Positions 30,255 through 39,341 of a stretch of 48,040 nucleotides of DNA are shown here, one piece after another. Made by a program: the position numbers and the translations under genes. The notes under the pieces were generated by a model, which was given only the letters and a program-made list of their open reading frames with translations, made no database searches and was not told the origin of the DNA. The stretch comes from a virus, in the IMG/VR virus record IMGVR_UViG_3300020119_000032, positions 1-48,040 of that record; one strand, 5' to 3'. Within the stretch, counting starts at the first letter, position 1, and the number at the start of each line of letters is the position of its first letter.

Positions 30255-30664
30255 TATATCGCTCCACTCATCCGGGTCATGTCCGGCTTAAACCCCATGC
30301 GCTCGTACAACTTAAGCAACCCCTTATAATGCGGGTTCTTCATCGACACGTACAAGGCAACCTTCTTGACCCCATTGGACTGCAACATCGTCTTCGTGCA
30401 TCGCCATAGTTCGGCGCAATCACGGAATATCGTATCGGGTGCGCCCTTGCGCTGAAACATGCAGAGCAGGGCCTCGTGACCCTCCACAGCGCACCCGACT
30501 ATAGCAACGGGGCAGCCCCGCGTCTCCAGTATATACACTTGCAGCCGTCCTGTCGATAGGGCCTCCCAAACTTCCATATGAGAGGAAGGCTCATGCTCGA
30601 ATTGACTGGCTTCCTGCGCCTCCAGAATAACCCCGATGTCCTCGAACGTAGCACGTCTAACCAT
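30254..30664 (-). CDS. GNAT-family N-acetyltransferase
   Basis: A 136-residue protein. MVRRATFEDIGVILEAQEAS is the usual first strand and helix of GNAT enzymes; VAIVGCAVEGHEALLCMF gives strands 3-4, VKKVALYVSMKNPHYKGL strand 5, and LYERMGFKPD the terminal 'YxxxGF' motif. It would transfer acetyl from acetyl-CoA to an amine of unknown identity. Similar genes sit between podovirus structural genes, sometimes with a virion role. ATG 30664 overlaps the previous stop. Confidence 0.8.
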   Translation of the reverse strand: MVRRATFEDIGVILEAQEASQFEHEPSSHMEVWEALSTGRLQVYILETRGCPVAIVGCAVEGHEALLCMFQRKGAPDTIFRDCAELWRCTKTMLQSNGVKKVALYVSMKNPHYKGLLKLYERMGFKPDMTRMSGAI

Positions 30665-31313
30665 GCCGGACGATTGACCTTTGAGCATTAGCACTATCGG
30701 AGTAGTGAGGAGAGTGCCGCACGATGTCTGCCACTGTGTTTCCACCACCTCCACCTCCCGGAGTATAAACGATTGTCAAAGCTATGTTGTCCAGCCGGTA
30801 ATCTATGCTTGACCCGGCAAAATTTGTCGTCAGGATGACCTGTAGCTCTAATCGGACATCAGTTGCAGAAGGTTGCCGGTTGGCATTGACTGCCTGCGCT
30901 CCTCCTGGCGTTCGCGCTCCCCATCCTGTACCGGACGCGGGGATAACCGAGAGGTCAATCAAATCACCTCCAGCGGTAACACTCACGCCTCCACTGTCCA
31001 CCACGCGGGCTGAGAACGTGCCGGAACACCCTACGTTCAAAGTCTGCGTCTTGCTATCCCACCCGGTAATCTGGACACTGGTGACCGTGCTGCCCGCGGG
31101 AACTCCCCAATCCTCCCACGTCTGTCCCGTCGCGGCTCTACGGGCTTTCTCCGTGACCGCTACGAGGTTATCCGTGGTTGTAGTGAACCCTACGCATCCA
31201 GGCGGGTTTCCGTCTGCACCAACGAAGGCAAACGCTATCGCTGCGGAGAGTCCTTCATCAGCAAGCCCTTCTGCATCGGCAAGAAATACCCACGTTTTTA
31301 TGACGGTCGCCAT
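30657..31313 (-). CDS. Virion beta-protein ending in an HSPHYSD module
   Basis: A 218-residue protein. It is beta-rich with segments such as WEDWGVPAGSTVTSVQITGW and DYRLDNIALTIVYTPG resembling carbohydrate-binding or jelly-roll virion proteins. A run of glycines then links to a C-terminal RHSPHYSDSANAQRSIVRHG, closely like the end module of 18203-18568. Perhaps a decoration or fibre protein. Confidence 0.7.
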   Translation of the reverse strand: MATVIKTWVFLADAEGLADEGLSAAIAFAFVGADGNPPGCVGFTTTTDNLVAVTEKARRAATGQTWEDWGVPAGSTVTSVQITGWDSKTQTLNVGCSGTFSARVVDSGGVSVTAGGDLIDLSVIPASGTGWGARTPGGAQAVNANRQPSATDVRLELQVILTTNFAGSSIDYRLDNIALTIVYTPGGGGGGNTVADIVRHSPHYSDSANAQRSIVRHG

Positions 31314-31642
31314 TAAGGTTCTACAATCTGGTAGGCAACGGTGGATGTATCCGTTGCGCTTGAACTGGTTATGGTGAACGACTGGCCCGGTATACGGGTC
31401 GAAACTCTAAGCCACCCAGGAGTCCCGCTGTCCTGCTGTGAAGTCAGGAAGATAAGACTGGACAGGGTGACGATGGAGCTAGACACCACGCGTACACCTG
31501 CTACTAAGGCCACGGAACCTGTCTTAGAACCAACGCCCCCGAGCTTACGAACAGGTCCTGAGTTCGCCGCCTGTCCTCCCGGCACCATCTCGGGCGCGGG
31601 GCCAAGATTGGTTATGTCTACGCCGACTCTGTTGATTGCCAT
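31313..31642 (-). CDS. Small virion beta-protein
   Basis: A 109-residue protein with Gly/Ser/Thr-rich strands (GSVALVAGVRVVSSSIVTLS, FTITSSSATDTSTVAYQI). One-base overlaps on both sides place it within the structural operon. Function unknown. Confidence 0.7.
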   Translation of the reverse strand: MAINRVGVDITNLGPAPEMVPGGQAANSGPVRKLGGVGSKTGSVALVAGVRVVSSSIVTLSSLIFLTSQQDSGTPGWLRVSTRIPGQSFTITSSSATDTSTVAYQIVEP

Positions 31643-33612
31643 TAGCTCAGGAACGTGTACTCAAGAATTGAATCACCAAGTGATAAGTCGTTGTACGTGA
31701 ACTCCAGTTCAGCCCAAACTACCTCGCCCTTCATAGCCGTAGTCCACTGCTGCTCAAACAGGCTTCCGTGCTTACGGATGGAACTCCACGCAAAGATAGG
31801 CCACTGCTCTACGAGCTTCCCATCCGCATACCCGCGAATGGTCCCTAGTCTCGTGCCCCTTTTCGCCGAGGTGACCCCGTACTGAATGAAGAACCCAGGA
31901 CGTTTCGTGCGGTTCTCGGGCGGGCCATCACCATCAAAAGGGCGGGTCCGATAAAGAGCATTAACGGTAGCAGGGGCATCTATATCCTTTGGAGTGTCTG
32001 CCACAGTGAAGTAGTTCAGGTATGTTGCGAAGCTGGATAAATCGCCTATGGTTATGAACAGGGTCTCTGGTGCTGAACCGGGTATCTGGGCATTCTGGGC
32101 AAGATACCTTGTAACGGTCTTAATGAACCCATACCCCGCGTTAGACCAGCCGTTCGCCTGCAAGCAATAGCACAGCGTTTCGTTGCCGAGGCTGATATAG
32201 TATCGGTTCTGGCTATAGAACGAGTTCACGTTCAAGAAGACTGCCGAGGTCACCTGAATACTCTGCTGCCTGCCTGTGGAGGTAGGCTCATCAAAGTTAG
32301 CCGTAGCCGTGAAGCCCTGAAACATATGATCCAGTTCCGAGCTTATCTTCCTTATCGCGTATCCGTTCTCGTATCCGAGGGTATACACTCCGTCGTCGGA
32401 CAGGAAGAATACATCGTTTTCGCATCGTTGTACGCTTCTAGGGTTCGCGCAGCCTCGCTCATGAGCTGGTCTAAGTACGAAGGTGCTAGAGTCATCACCG
32501 TAGAGCAGCGAGATGGTGGTCCGCTTAAAGACAGCCAATAAGGACCCCAGATTAGCAAGTCCTGTGACTTCATTATCTCCCTTTCCTCCCACCATGACCC
32601 GTAGCCCGTCAGTGGCGTTGTCCGGTAAATCGAGGCTGCTGAACTGCGTAGGACTGCCTGCGTTGCTTATCTGGATAGTCGATGGGCTGATTTCGTCATT
32701 CAGCACCAGCCTGTCTTTCCAGAACTCCATTATATTCGATGAGCCTGAGAACGGAGGCCCAAGCGCACCGGGTGGATCGTTCTCTCCTGGGCTTGGTGCT
32801 ACGTCGCCTGTCGCTACGGTAGCATCAGAGTTCCCGTCCGCATAGTTACCTGTCCCGATAGCCACGGTCGTCACGAAGTTGAACGTGGTTGCTCCGGGGT
32901 TCAAGCGGTAGATGTTCCACGAAGCAATCCCCGTCAAACCCCCTGTCGAGCCTGAGCCTCTGGTAACCGTGACTGTGCGATTCGTACCTGTCAAGGTGAT
33001 GCTCGTGATGTCCGATGGGCTGCTCTCCCTGCCGAACTCATCCACCATCGTTGTCAGGTACGAGTATGTGCTGGTGAGAGTTAACGAGCCGCCCGCGCCC
33101 TGTGCTAACGAAGGTGCGCCGGGAGTATTGAGGCCAAGTGCATAGAAGTGCTCCGTGCCGCCGGGGTCTTCTACGTAGTACCGGTAGAGCAATCCCCCGA
33201 TGGAAATCACCAACTCCGTCTTGAACTGTAAACTCGTTACTCCAGCGGCTGCGGAGGCTCCGGCAGTGGCAACAGTTGTAAGCGCACCCAGGGAATAGTA
33301 ACTATGCTGTCCATCCAGCCGCTCGTCATAGTTCCACACGTTATACAGGGGAGTGGAGTATACGGTTGTCCCGCTGAACAGGAGGAGCTTATCCAACTGC
33401 CCGTCACTTGAGAGCCACGTTGCGGTTCCATGTATCGTTATCCCCAATGCACTCTGAATGGTCTTGAGCAGCGGAGCCATATCCATACGGTTCTGTCGCG
33501 CAGGCGTGAACCCTTTAATCAACTGGCACCGGTTCTCGGGCATAGCCGCAGGATCGGTATCCGTAGCCATCCCTAAAGGCGCACGATGAAGTTGTGAGGT
33601 ATACACACTCAA
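31642..33612 (-). CDS. Large tail hub / nozzle-type protein
   Basis: A protein of about 656 residues, rich in short strands and aromatic residues. A middle part (LANLGSLLAVFKRTTISLLYG, then FFLSDDGVYTLGY) is the kind of repeated strand pattern found in beta-propeller tail proteins such as P22 gp10 or the T7 nozzle. That fits its place after the connector-like gene (34434-35273). Starts: TTG 33612 overlaps the previous TGA and has AGGG upstream; ATG 33630 and ATG 33570 are alternatives. Confidence 0.68.
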   Translation of the reverse strand: MSVYTSQLHRAPLGMATDTDPAAMPENRCQLIKGFTPARQNRMDMAPLLKTIQSALGITIHGTATWLSSDGQLDKLLLFSGTTVYSTPLYNVWNYDERLDGQHSYYSLGALTTVATAGASAAAGVTSLQFKTELVISIGGLLYRYYVEDPGGTEHFYALGLNTPGAPSLAQGAGGSLTLTSTYSYLTTMVDEFGRESSPSDITSITLTGTNRTVTVTRGSGSTGGLTGIASWNIYRLNPGATTFNFVTTVAIGTGNYADGNSDATVATGDVAPSPGENDPPGALGPPFSGSSNIMEFWKDRLVLNDEISPSTIQISNAGSPTQFSSLDLPDNATDGLRVMVGGKGDNEVTGLANLGSLLAVFKRTTISLLYGDDSSTFVLRPAHERGCANPRSVQRCENDVFFLSDDGVYTLGYENGYAIRKISSELDHMFQGFTATANFDEPTSTGRQQSIQVTSAVFLNVNSFYSQNRYYISLGNETLCYCLQANGWSNAGYGFIKTVTRYLAQNAQIPGSAPETLFITIGDLSSFATYLNYFTVADTPKDIDAPATVNALYRTRPFDGDGPPENRTKRPGFFIQYGVTSAKRGTRLGTIRGYADGKLVEQWPIFAWSSIRKHGSLFEQQWTTAMKGEVVWAELEFTYNDLSLGDSILEYTFLS

Positions 33613-34001
33613 AAGATAATCACCCTGCATCCGGCAATCGCGCCGCCTGTCGTCAGGTTCACGTTCGCCACGTTACCCGGCAGGCTGATAATCAAGGGGC
33701 CGTTAGGGTTAAGCGGGATTCCCGTATCCCCGGTTACGCCCTTCAAGGTAATCGTGACCGCGTTGCCTCGTGGTGGTACGAAGATGAAGATGCGAGAATT
33801 TGTCTGGTCCAGAATGTTGATCTGGTTGAACCCGTTAACAAGGTTAATAGTCTCGTTGAAGATAGGCGCGAAGTTGCTAATCCACGTGTCTATCGGGATA
33901 GGGTTCTGCCCGGACAACGAGGCAATCGCGGATATGAACAGCTTGGATTTACCGGGCGCGTTCCATGTAGGAGGGCTAACGTCACGGATGTTCGCAGGCA
34001 T
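33609..34001 (-). CDS. Virion protein, tandem paralogue 2
   Basis: A 130-residue protein related end to end to the gene upstream (34011-34400): both have 'RDxSPxxW.APG', 'IFxPPxGNxxxITLKG', 'GDTGI' and a 'GCRxI' ending. The fold is probably a beta sandwich. They may form a hetero-oligomer, or one may decorate the capsid. Confidence 0.75.
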   Translation of the reverse strand: MPANIRDVSPPTWNAPGKSKLFISAIASLSGQNPIPIDTWISNFAPIFNETINLVNGFNQINILDQTNSRIFIFVPPRGNAVTITLKGVTGDTGIPLNPNGPLIISLPGNVANVNLTTGGAIAGCRVIIF

Positions 34002-34010
34002 TTTTAGCTC

Positions 34011-34400
34011 CTAGATAGTTATGAACCGGCATCCGGTAATGGCTGCGCCACAGGAGATGGCAATACTCGTTGCGGCAGGACTGGCTGGCAGGGACAGGAG
34101 CACAGGGCAGTTCGGATGCACCGATATACCCGTGTCGCCAATCGGTCCCTTCAAGGTGATACTCGTGGTGTTCCCGTCTGGAGGAATGAATATGAACAGT
34201 CGTGCGTGTGTGCCATCCACAAGGTACGTGTTGTACCCGTTGGCGAGGTCCGCGATGATGTCCGTGTAGGGCGAATAGTTGTTGATCCACACGTCCAGAT
34301 TGATAGGGTCAGGACTGTCAGCAGAATGCTGCGCGGAGATAGCCACGCGCCCATTACCGGGGGCAACCCATGAACTCGGGGATAGGTCTCGAACTGCCAT
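34011..34400 (-). CDS. Virion protein, tandem paralogue 1
   Basis: A 129-residue paralogue of 33609-34001. It shares 'SxxWxAPGxx', LFIFIPPDGNTTSITLKG, the following GDTGI and a GCRFITI C-terminus. The gap between the pair is nine bases with an AGGAGCT ribosome site. Likely a recent duplication followed by divergence. Confidence 0.75.
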   Translation of the reverse strand: MAVRDLSPSSWVAPGNGRVAISAQHSADSPDPINLDVWINNYSPYTDIIADLANGYNTYLVDGTHARLFIFIPPDGNTTSITLKGPIGDTGISVHPNCPVLLSLPASPAATSIAISCGAAITGCRFITI

Positions 34401-34433
34401 TAGCTTCTATTCCTGTTAAAATATGTAGACATT

Positions 34434-35273
34434 TCAATACCTACGTCGGCCCCAGCGACGCATCATACGTGCGTCAAAGATAAGATCAGGAGCCACTTCG
34501 TCATTACTGCCACCATTGAACCACGCGGCAAGTCTTTCTAACGCGGCGGTTGCATCCGGTGCGAACGCTTCGGCCCTTGACCGCATCTCCACGTCATTCG
34601 GCAGCATCTTAGCCAGTTCTATCAGGGCGATGTACAGCACCGAAGGGTCATAGTCTGTGGGTATCTGGTCAAACCCGTCAGTGTCATCGTCAGGAGCGAG
34701 TATCCCGCACCCGGCCATAAACTCCAGATACCCATCGGAGCTTGGCGCAGGCAGGATATAGAGTTTGTAACCCTCAATGGCAAACCTTCTCGCACTGCTG
34801 GCTGCTTCTCCGATGTACTGCGATTCTATCCGGTCTAAGCTCGATAGGATAGTCGGAATAAGCCTCTGGTGCGTCTCCGTACCATCGAACCACCACGCCC
34901 TGCGGATACTGTTGATACTCCGGTCAGTGAACCCAGGCACGGCAGCGAGGTCCAGAATGTACGGGCCTGTGGCAGTCTGCCCTGCTATCGGAACCTGACG
35001 GATCGAGCCTGCATCCGTCAGGTTTATCTGCCTGTTCACCGTTGAACACGCGTTCCGAATAGCGGACTTTATCTTGTAGTTGGAAGGGTCCGGCTGCCAC
35101 GTAGGCTGCATCCCGGCAGGAGGAGCCGAAGTCATCTCCTCACCGTTGGCCGCGTACCAGACGTAAGGCTCGCCCGTATCCTGGTACAGTTCCCACCTCT
35201 CACGAGGTGTCTGTATGCCAAGACGCAGGCGGATGTATTCGATATAGCCAGCAAGAGTGCTTGGCGTTACCAA
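34434..35273 (-). CDS. Head-tail connector / adaptor-type protein
   Basis: A 279-residue mostly helical protein. YKIKSAIRNACSTVNRQINL and DYDPSVLYIALIELAKMLPND resemble helical bundles of adaptor proteins (P22 gp4, T7 gp11), and the order connector then hub fits podoviruses. The TTG start at 35273 directly follows the TAA of the small gene upstream, with AAAGG as ribosome site. Confidence 0.65.
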   Translation of the reverse strand: MVTPSTLAGYIEYIRLRLGIQTPRERWELYQDTGEPYVWYAANGEEMTSAPPAGMQPTWQPDPSNYKIKSAIRNACSTVNRQINLTDAGSIRQVPIAGQTATGPYILDLAAVPGFTDRSINSIRRAWWFDGTETHQRLIPTILSSLDRIESQYIGEAASSARRFAIEGYKLYILPAPSSDGYLEFMAGCGILAPDDDTDGFDQIPTDYDPSVLYIALIELAKMLPNDVEMRSRAEAFAPDATAALERLAAWFNGGSNDEVAPDLIFDARMMRRWGRRRY

Positions 35274-35414
35274 TTACTTGCCTTTCTTCAGAGAAGGCGC
35301 GGGACAGAGATTCGGCATAGGCGGGTTCTGTGCAGGCTTTGCGCCCTTGGAAACCCCGTGATTACCGCTTTTAGGCTCCCCTTTGAAACCAGGATAGCCT
35401 TTTCCATCAGCCAT
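35274..35414 (-). CDS. 46-residue basic Gly/Pro/Lys protein
   Basis: A short gene starting MADGKGYPGFKGEPKSGNHG, with AGGAG upstream and its stop directly abutting the next TTG start. The composition suggests an unstructured basic peptide. It lies between the capsid-region and connector genes. Function unknown. Confidence 0.6.
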   Translation of the reverse strand: MADGKGYPGFKGEPKSGNHGVSKGAKPAQNPPMPNLCPAPSLKKGK

Positions 35415-35423
35415 TCTATTCTC

Positions 35424-35639
35424 CTATCGTGATAGGTTAGTGTCGTCTTGCTCTTTCAGGTCATAATGCCCGAGTTCAGGGTTAGTTAGCTGGCCCCATT
35501 CGTCGTACCTGAGCTTATCCCGGTACGTAGGACAGGCTGAGTAGCCATCGAATACCCTTGGCCCCCACTGCATGTGACGTGGGGGTCTAGGGTTTCTTCT
35601 GTACCTACAGTCTGGACGTTTACGAAGAGGCCATGCCAT
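35424..35639 (-). CDS. Small Arg/Pro-rich protein near the capsid gene
   Basis: A 71-residue protein with a very basic N-terminus (RKRPDCRYRRNPRPPR) and a polar C-terminus. It could bind packaged DNA or act as a minor head protein. No family recognised. Confidence 0.62.
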   Translation of the reverse strand: MAWPLRKRPDCRYRRNPRPPRHMQWGPRVFDGYSACPTYRDKLRYDEWGQLTNPELGHYDLKEQDDTNLSR

Positions 35640-35664
35640 TTCTTTACCTCAAACATGTAGACAA

Positions 35665-36612
35665 TTATGCACCTGCGCTGCCGTAAGTGCCTTTCGCATC
35701 ATCCCAACCAACCGTGTATCGGACACTGGCAACCCAGACATAACCGCCAAGGTTGATGTCGTAGTCAGACTTGGCTCGGATGTCCTGCCGCTCGGCGAAA
35801 TTGACCATATGTTCCTGACCCATAAGGAACCAAGCATTATAAGCACCTGCCGCCGATGTTGCGCCAGTCTTGCGGAAATGAGGCCACTCAACAAGCTCCA
35901 AGTTATCCTGCTTTGCAGCGTTCATGTTGAAGTTGTTGGTGTTTCGTTCCCAATCCCCTTTAGCAATCTGAACCGCAACTTCCCGGAGTTTCGGGTTATA
36001 CACCAACTGCGCAGGCGCGTTGTTGATGATGTTGTAGTTGTTCGATTCAAGCTGCTGCACGAGGTTGGAATACCCCGCGTAGTACGTGGTGTGTGACAGG
36101 TCCACGTCCACGGAAGGCCGGTTGCTATACGTTACACCGCTGTTGTTCAGAGAGATAGGGTGCGCCGTATTGAACAAAGATTTGCCGTCAGGAGAATCAT
36201 TAACAGTAGAAGCTGCCGAGAACCCTGCAATGGCAAACATGTTGGCCGCGTCGTACTCTTTCTTGTTGGCGAAGACACGGGCCATCGCACCACCACGCGC
36301 AGGTACTACGCGCTTCAGTACCCCGTACTCGTCGTCGTCCCAATCTTCCTCAGCAATCACGTCACCGAGGGTTCGCTTGATTGGAAAGTACCGCTTCGAG
36401 AACGACTCCTGAATCTGCGACATGAACGCAGGCATCAGGGGCAAAGTTTGCTCTGGTGGAGCGTAGATTTCCCAACCCTGGCGGTCAAGAATACGTCCAC
36501 TCATTGGTATGACGTGCATCACACGGTCGTAGATGGTAGGATACGCCTTCATCTCCAGACCGAAGTGCTTATTAATGCCTTTGCCAAACAGTGAAGCAAT
36601 GGCGGTTGACAT
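35665..36612 (-). CDS. Major capsid protein (HK97 fold, Mu gpT-like)
   Basis: A 315-residue protein. Features typical of gpT-like capsid proteins are the long N-terminal region, FAIAGFSAASTVNDSPDGKSLFNTAHP in the middle ('xxGxxLFxxxHp'), YYAGYSNLVQQLES, and LVYNPKLREVAVQIAK. The usual upstream partners (portal, scaffold-like, decoration-like) are in place. AGGAGGG precedes the ATG. Confidence 0.88.
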   Translation of the reverse strand: MSTAIASLFGKGINKHFGLEMKAYPTIYDRVMHVIPMSGRILDRQGWEIYAPPEQTLPLMPAFMSQIQESFSKRYFPIKRTLGDVIAEEDWDDDEYGVLKRVVPARGGAMARVFANKKEYDAANMFAIAGFSAASTVNDSPDGKSLFNTAHPISLNNSGVTYSNRPSVDVDLSHTTYYAGYSNLVQQLESNNYNIINNAPAQLVYNPKLREVAVQIAKGDWERNTNNFNMNAAKQDNLELVEWPHFRKTGATSAAGAYNAWFLMGQEHMVNFAERQDIRAKSDYDINLGGYVWVASVRYTVGWDDAKGTYGSAGA

Positions 36613-36621
36613 GATACCCTC

Positions 36622-37272
36622 CTAGTTTGTGAAGAAACCGCCAGTATTGCGCGAGTAGAAAGTATTCTTGCACGTGACGAAGACCGCGCCACCGCCTGCG
36701 GCTGAGTTGTACAACGCGTCGTCCGTGTCTACGCCCTCAACGATGAACGGAGAGTTAGCCTGCGCCGTGTCGTCGTCAATCGTGTAGACAGCAGGCCATG
36801 TAGCCGCAGAAGCAGCAACGCCAACAGACCGGCCCAACAGATAGTAGTTCGCAGTGTCGGATGTCTGTGTCTTGGCCTTGAACTTGTTGGTCTGGTCAAA
36901 GCTAAAGACCCACAGTCTCGTATAGCCCGTGTTCGGGTCACTTGGCAGTGCGTTCGGGATAGAGGGGAGCTGCGGGGTAATTCGGCCCTTCGCGTCCACT
37001 GTAACCGGGGATGTGGTGCTGGTGATGTTGCCGCTGGAGTCCGTACCTACCGCGTAGGGGCAGACGCCAACAACACCGTTGGATGTCGTGATTGTGTCGC
37101 CTGACAGCAACGGACGAACCACGAGGTTTTGACCCGTGGTATATGTCGCGCTGTTCGTGTACACAAGCACGTCACCATTTGTAAGCTGAGTCGATTTACC
37201 GACCAGGACTTCAATTATGTCCGGCGTCGGGAATGCTGGACCTTTTCTTCCTGAATATGCGAAACCGGGCAT
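36622..37272 (-). CDS. Head decoration-type protein
   Basis: A 216-residue beta-rich, Thr/Asn/Gly-rich protein lying directly upstream of the capsid gene, with AGGAGG before the ATG. Its short strands (DVLVYTNSATYTTGQNLVVR, VTVDAKGRITPQLP) suit a decoration or capsid-accessory protein, and its position matches. Confidence 0.66.
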   Translation of the reverse strand: MPGFAYSGRKGPAFPTPDIIEVLVGKSTQLTNGDVLVYTNSATYTTGQNLVVRPLLSGDTITTSNGVVGVCPYAVGTDSSGNITSTTSPVTVDAKGRITPQLPSIPNALPSDPNTGYTRLWVFSFDQTNKFKAKTQTSDTANYYLLGRSVGVAASAATWPAVYTIDDDTAQANSPFIVEGVDTDDALYNSAAGGGAVFVTCKNTFYSRNTGGFFTN

Positions 37273-37313
37273 GTTATCCTCCTATTGCTCGATTACGACC
37301 TTGATCAATCCCT

Positions 37314-38078
37314 CTACTTCTTTGCGAGGTTTCGGGGCCTTACATTGGGCGGCAGGCTGTAAACCGTACCGCTGCGTCGCTCCTGTTGCCGTGCAGGTTC
37401 AGGAGTTGTAACATCGTTTGTTTCGCGGCCATGTCTGCCACCACGCGCAAAGCTCAACTCTTCAGCCCACATCTGAGCCTCGGTAAGCCCTGCATCGCGC
37501 ACGTATGATTCAAACGCACGCCCTGCTGATGGACCTGTTCCAATCATGCCTGCGTTGCGATTCTGGCGCATTCCTGCGTGTTTCAACCTCAGAAGAGCCT
37601 CTTTATCGCTTGGGTTAAAATCGGACTCGTCCATGCGCTCTGTGCGCTGAGAACCGTCGATCTGCTTCTGCCACTCGTCAAATTCAGCCTTTTCTCGGTC
37701 CCTGGAGATTTGTTTAACCTCTTTCGGGAGGGCTACGAGAACGAGATCGGAGCCATTTCGGAACGGTTCCCCATCCTGCGTAATCATGCGGCCCGGCATG
37801 GTACCATCAGGAGCGCGGTTCTCACGCCGCCACTGCTGAAAGCGGTTACCAGGGACTTTGCCAGCCCAATACTTGTCGTCCCGTATCCATGCGTAGTCTT
37901 CCGAGTCCTTGATACCAAGCTCTTCGCGGTCCATCTTGGTAAGGGTGAACTCATCCTCGCCCGGCTCGATCCTATCGGCAGTGCCAGAGGTCAAGATAGG
38001 CTCATTGGCAATCGCTCGCTGTTCGCGGTACTTGCGCTGGTTCTCAGTCGTGTTCAGTCCATCGGTAGGTGTTGGCAT
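37314..38078 (-). CDS. Virion-region charged protein
   Basis: A 254-residue polar protein: an acidic/basic N-terminal half (DREELGIKDSEDYAWIRDD), a central RFQQWRRENRAPDG, and a Gln/Arg-rich C-terminus. It sits between the scaffold candidate and the capsid genes. It may be a minor head protein or part of the assembly machinery. The ribosome site is GGAGG. Confidence 0.64.
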   Translation of the reverse strand: MPTPTDGLNTTENQRKYREQRAIANEPILTSGTADRIEPGEDEFTLTKMDREELGIKDSEDYAWIRDDKYWAGKVPGNRFQQWRRENRAPDGTMPGRMITQDGEPFRNGSDLVLVALPKEVKQISRDREKAEFDEWQKQIDGSQRTERMDESDFNPSDKEALLRLKHAGMRQNRNAGMIGTGPSAGRAFESYVRDAGLTEAQMWAEELSFARGGRHGRETNDVTTPEPARQQERRSGTVYSLPPNVRPRNLAKK

Positions 38079-38090
38079 CGTAAGCCTCCT

Positions 38091-38906
38091 TTACATTTTC
38101 GAGTTGTTACGTTCTCGCTGAAGAATGGATACGATGTCACCATCTGCACCCCAATTGGCAAAACTTGCATTCGCCGCGTCTTTCGGTCTAGCGCGGGAAG
38201 GCGCAATAGCACCACTACCCGGTCGTGGATGAGTTGTGCGTTGCGCTAAAGTAAGGTCCGGCGTCTTTCGCACGGGAGCCGGTGCCTGCTGTTGGACCTG
38301 CGGTATCATCCGCTGTAGTACGGCTCCGAGGTCACCTGTCTTCATAGCCTCCGCGCCTGCGGCCATCAGTAGGGCTGTCACTGCGCCTTCCTTGGTTCCA
38401 CGCACGTTGGCAGGCACCATACTCTCGTACTGGCGCATAGCCGGGGCGAACTCGTCCAACGCTTCCTGAGATATACCAATCTGCCTCGCTGCTGCTCTCT
38501 GCTGTTCCTGCGCGGAGATAGCCTGCATCGCCCTACGGTCCGCGATACGGTCAATCAGGCCAAGAACTGCCGGGTCCACACCAAGAGTTTCCGCCTCGGC
38601 AATGTCTGCCTGCGTGAGCTGTGAGTTCGTGTAGGGCGAGTGGAACTCAGGAGCCGGTTTGGGCGTCTCTGCAACAGGTTCGGGTTCCGGCGCATCGATA
38701 GGTTCTAGGGGATTGCCGTACATGTCACTGGCGACAACGCGGCCATCCTCTAGTTCAACCTCGTACTCCTGATCAGGAGACAGGTACTCAGGCTCGTCCT
38801 CGTCAACCACCTGCGGGTCGGATACCGCGTTTACACGGTCAACGTCAGCCGCGCCCTCGTCTATTTCCAAAGAAGTTTCGACTGGTTCTTGCTCGTCTTC
38901 CGGCAT
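38091..38906 (-). CDS. Probable scaffolding protein
   Basis: A 271-residue protein with a very acidic first 90 residues, an Ala/Gln-rich helical centre (RRAMQAISAQEQQRAAARQI) and a basic, Pro-rich C-terminal end. Acidic helical scaffold with a basic C-terminal tail placed before the capsid gene is the usual podovirus pattern. GAGAACGAGG precedes the ATG. It overlaps the preceding gene by 62 bases. Confidence 0.68.
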   Translation of the reverse strand: MPEDEQEPVETSLEIDEGAADVDRVNAVSDPQVVDEDEPEYLSPDQEYEVELEDGRVVASDMYGNPLEPIDAPEPEPVAETPKPAPEFHSPYTNSQLTQADIAEAETLGVDPAVLGLIDRIADRRAMQAISAQEQQRAAARQIGISQEALDEFAPAMRQYESMVPANVRGTKEGAVTALLMAAGAEAMKTGDLGAVLQRMIPQVQQQAPAPVRKTPDLTLAQRTTHPRPGSGAIAPSRARPKDAANASFANWGADGDIVSILQRERNNSKM

Positions 38907-39144
38907 CCTCGTTCTCCTGTTGTGTCATGGTACGGTCAATCTCGTGCATCTCGGCAGGCATGTCACGAACCGCGATGAGCGCAGCCACGTACCCGCGCCA
39001 GTGGTGATATGTCTCCAGAGTGGCTATTGTGGACGTAGCCTTCTCCTCCATCGCGTCCTGCGCCATCTCTGAAATCCACGGCAGAATCTCTTCCTGCCAT
39101 ATCTCAGACTGGAGGATGCGCTCCCAATTAGGCGGACGGTTCAT
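38845..39144 (-). CDS. Small portal-proximal protein
   Basis: A 99-residue helical protein, Glu/Trp-rich with YHHWRGYVAALIAVRDMP in the middle and a basic Arg-rich tail. ATG 39144 shares bases with the previous stop (TGATG) and has GGAGG nine bases upstream. A capsid-assembly or portal-accessory role is likely from its place; function unknown. Confidence 0.66.
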   Translation of the reverse strand: MNRPPNWERILQSEIWQEEILPWISEMAQDAMEEKATSTIATLETYHHWRGYVAALIAVRDMPAEMHEIDRTMTQQENEDAGRRARTSRNFFGNRRGRG

Positions 39145-39341
39145 CAGCACTTGCCTCCTGCGCTATCCGTGCGGGCAAAGTACAGGTAATTAACTTGCGG
39201 CACTGAAGGCGCACACGCCATTATCCGCTGTTGCCTCAGCTGCTCGTCAGATAGAACCATGATCGCGTATCTGGGATTGCGGCGGTTCAACTCTGAAATA
39301 AGCTCGTCATCAGATGATTCAGAAAGAGTTTTCTGGCTCAT
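39144..39341 (-). CDS. Small portal-proximal protein
   Basis: A 65-residue protein with an acidic helix (SESSDDELISELNRRNP) and a strand segment. It is coupled by overlaps on both sides. Function unknown. Confidence 0.65.
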   Translation of the reverse strand: MSQKTLSESSDDELISELNRRNPRYAIMVLSDEQLRQQRIMACAPSVPQVNYLYFARTDSAGGKC

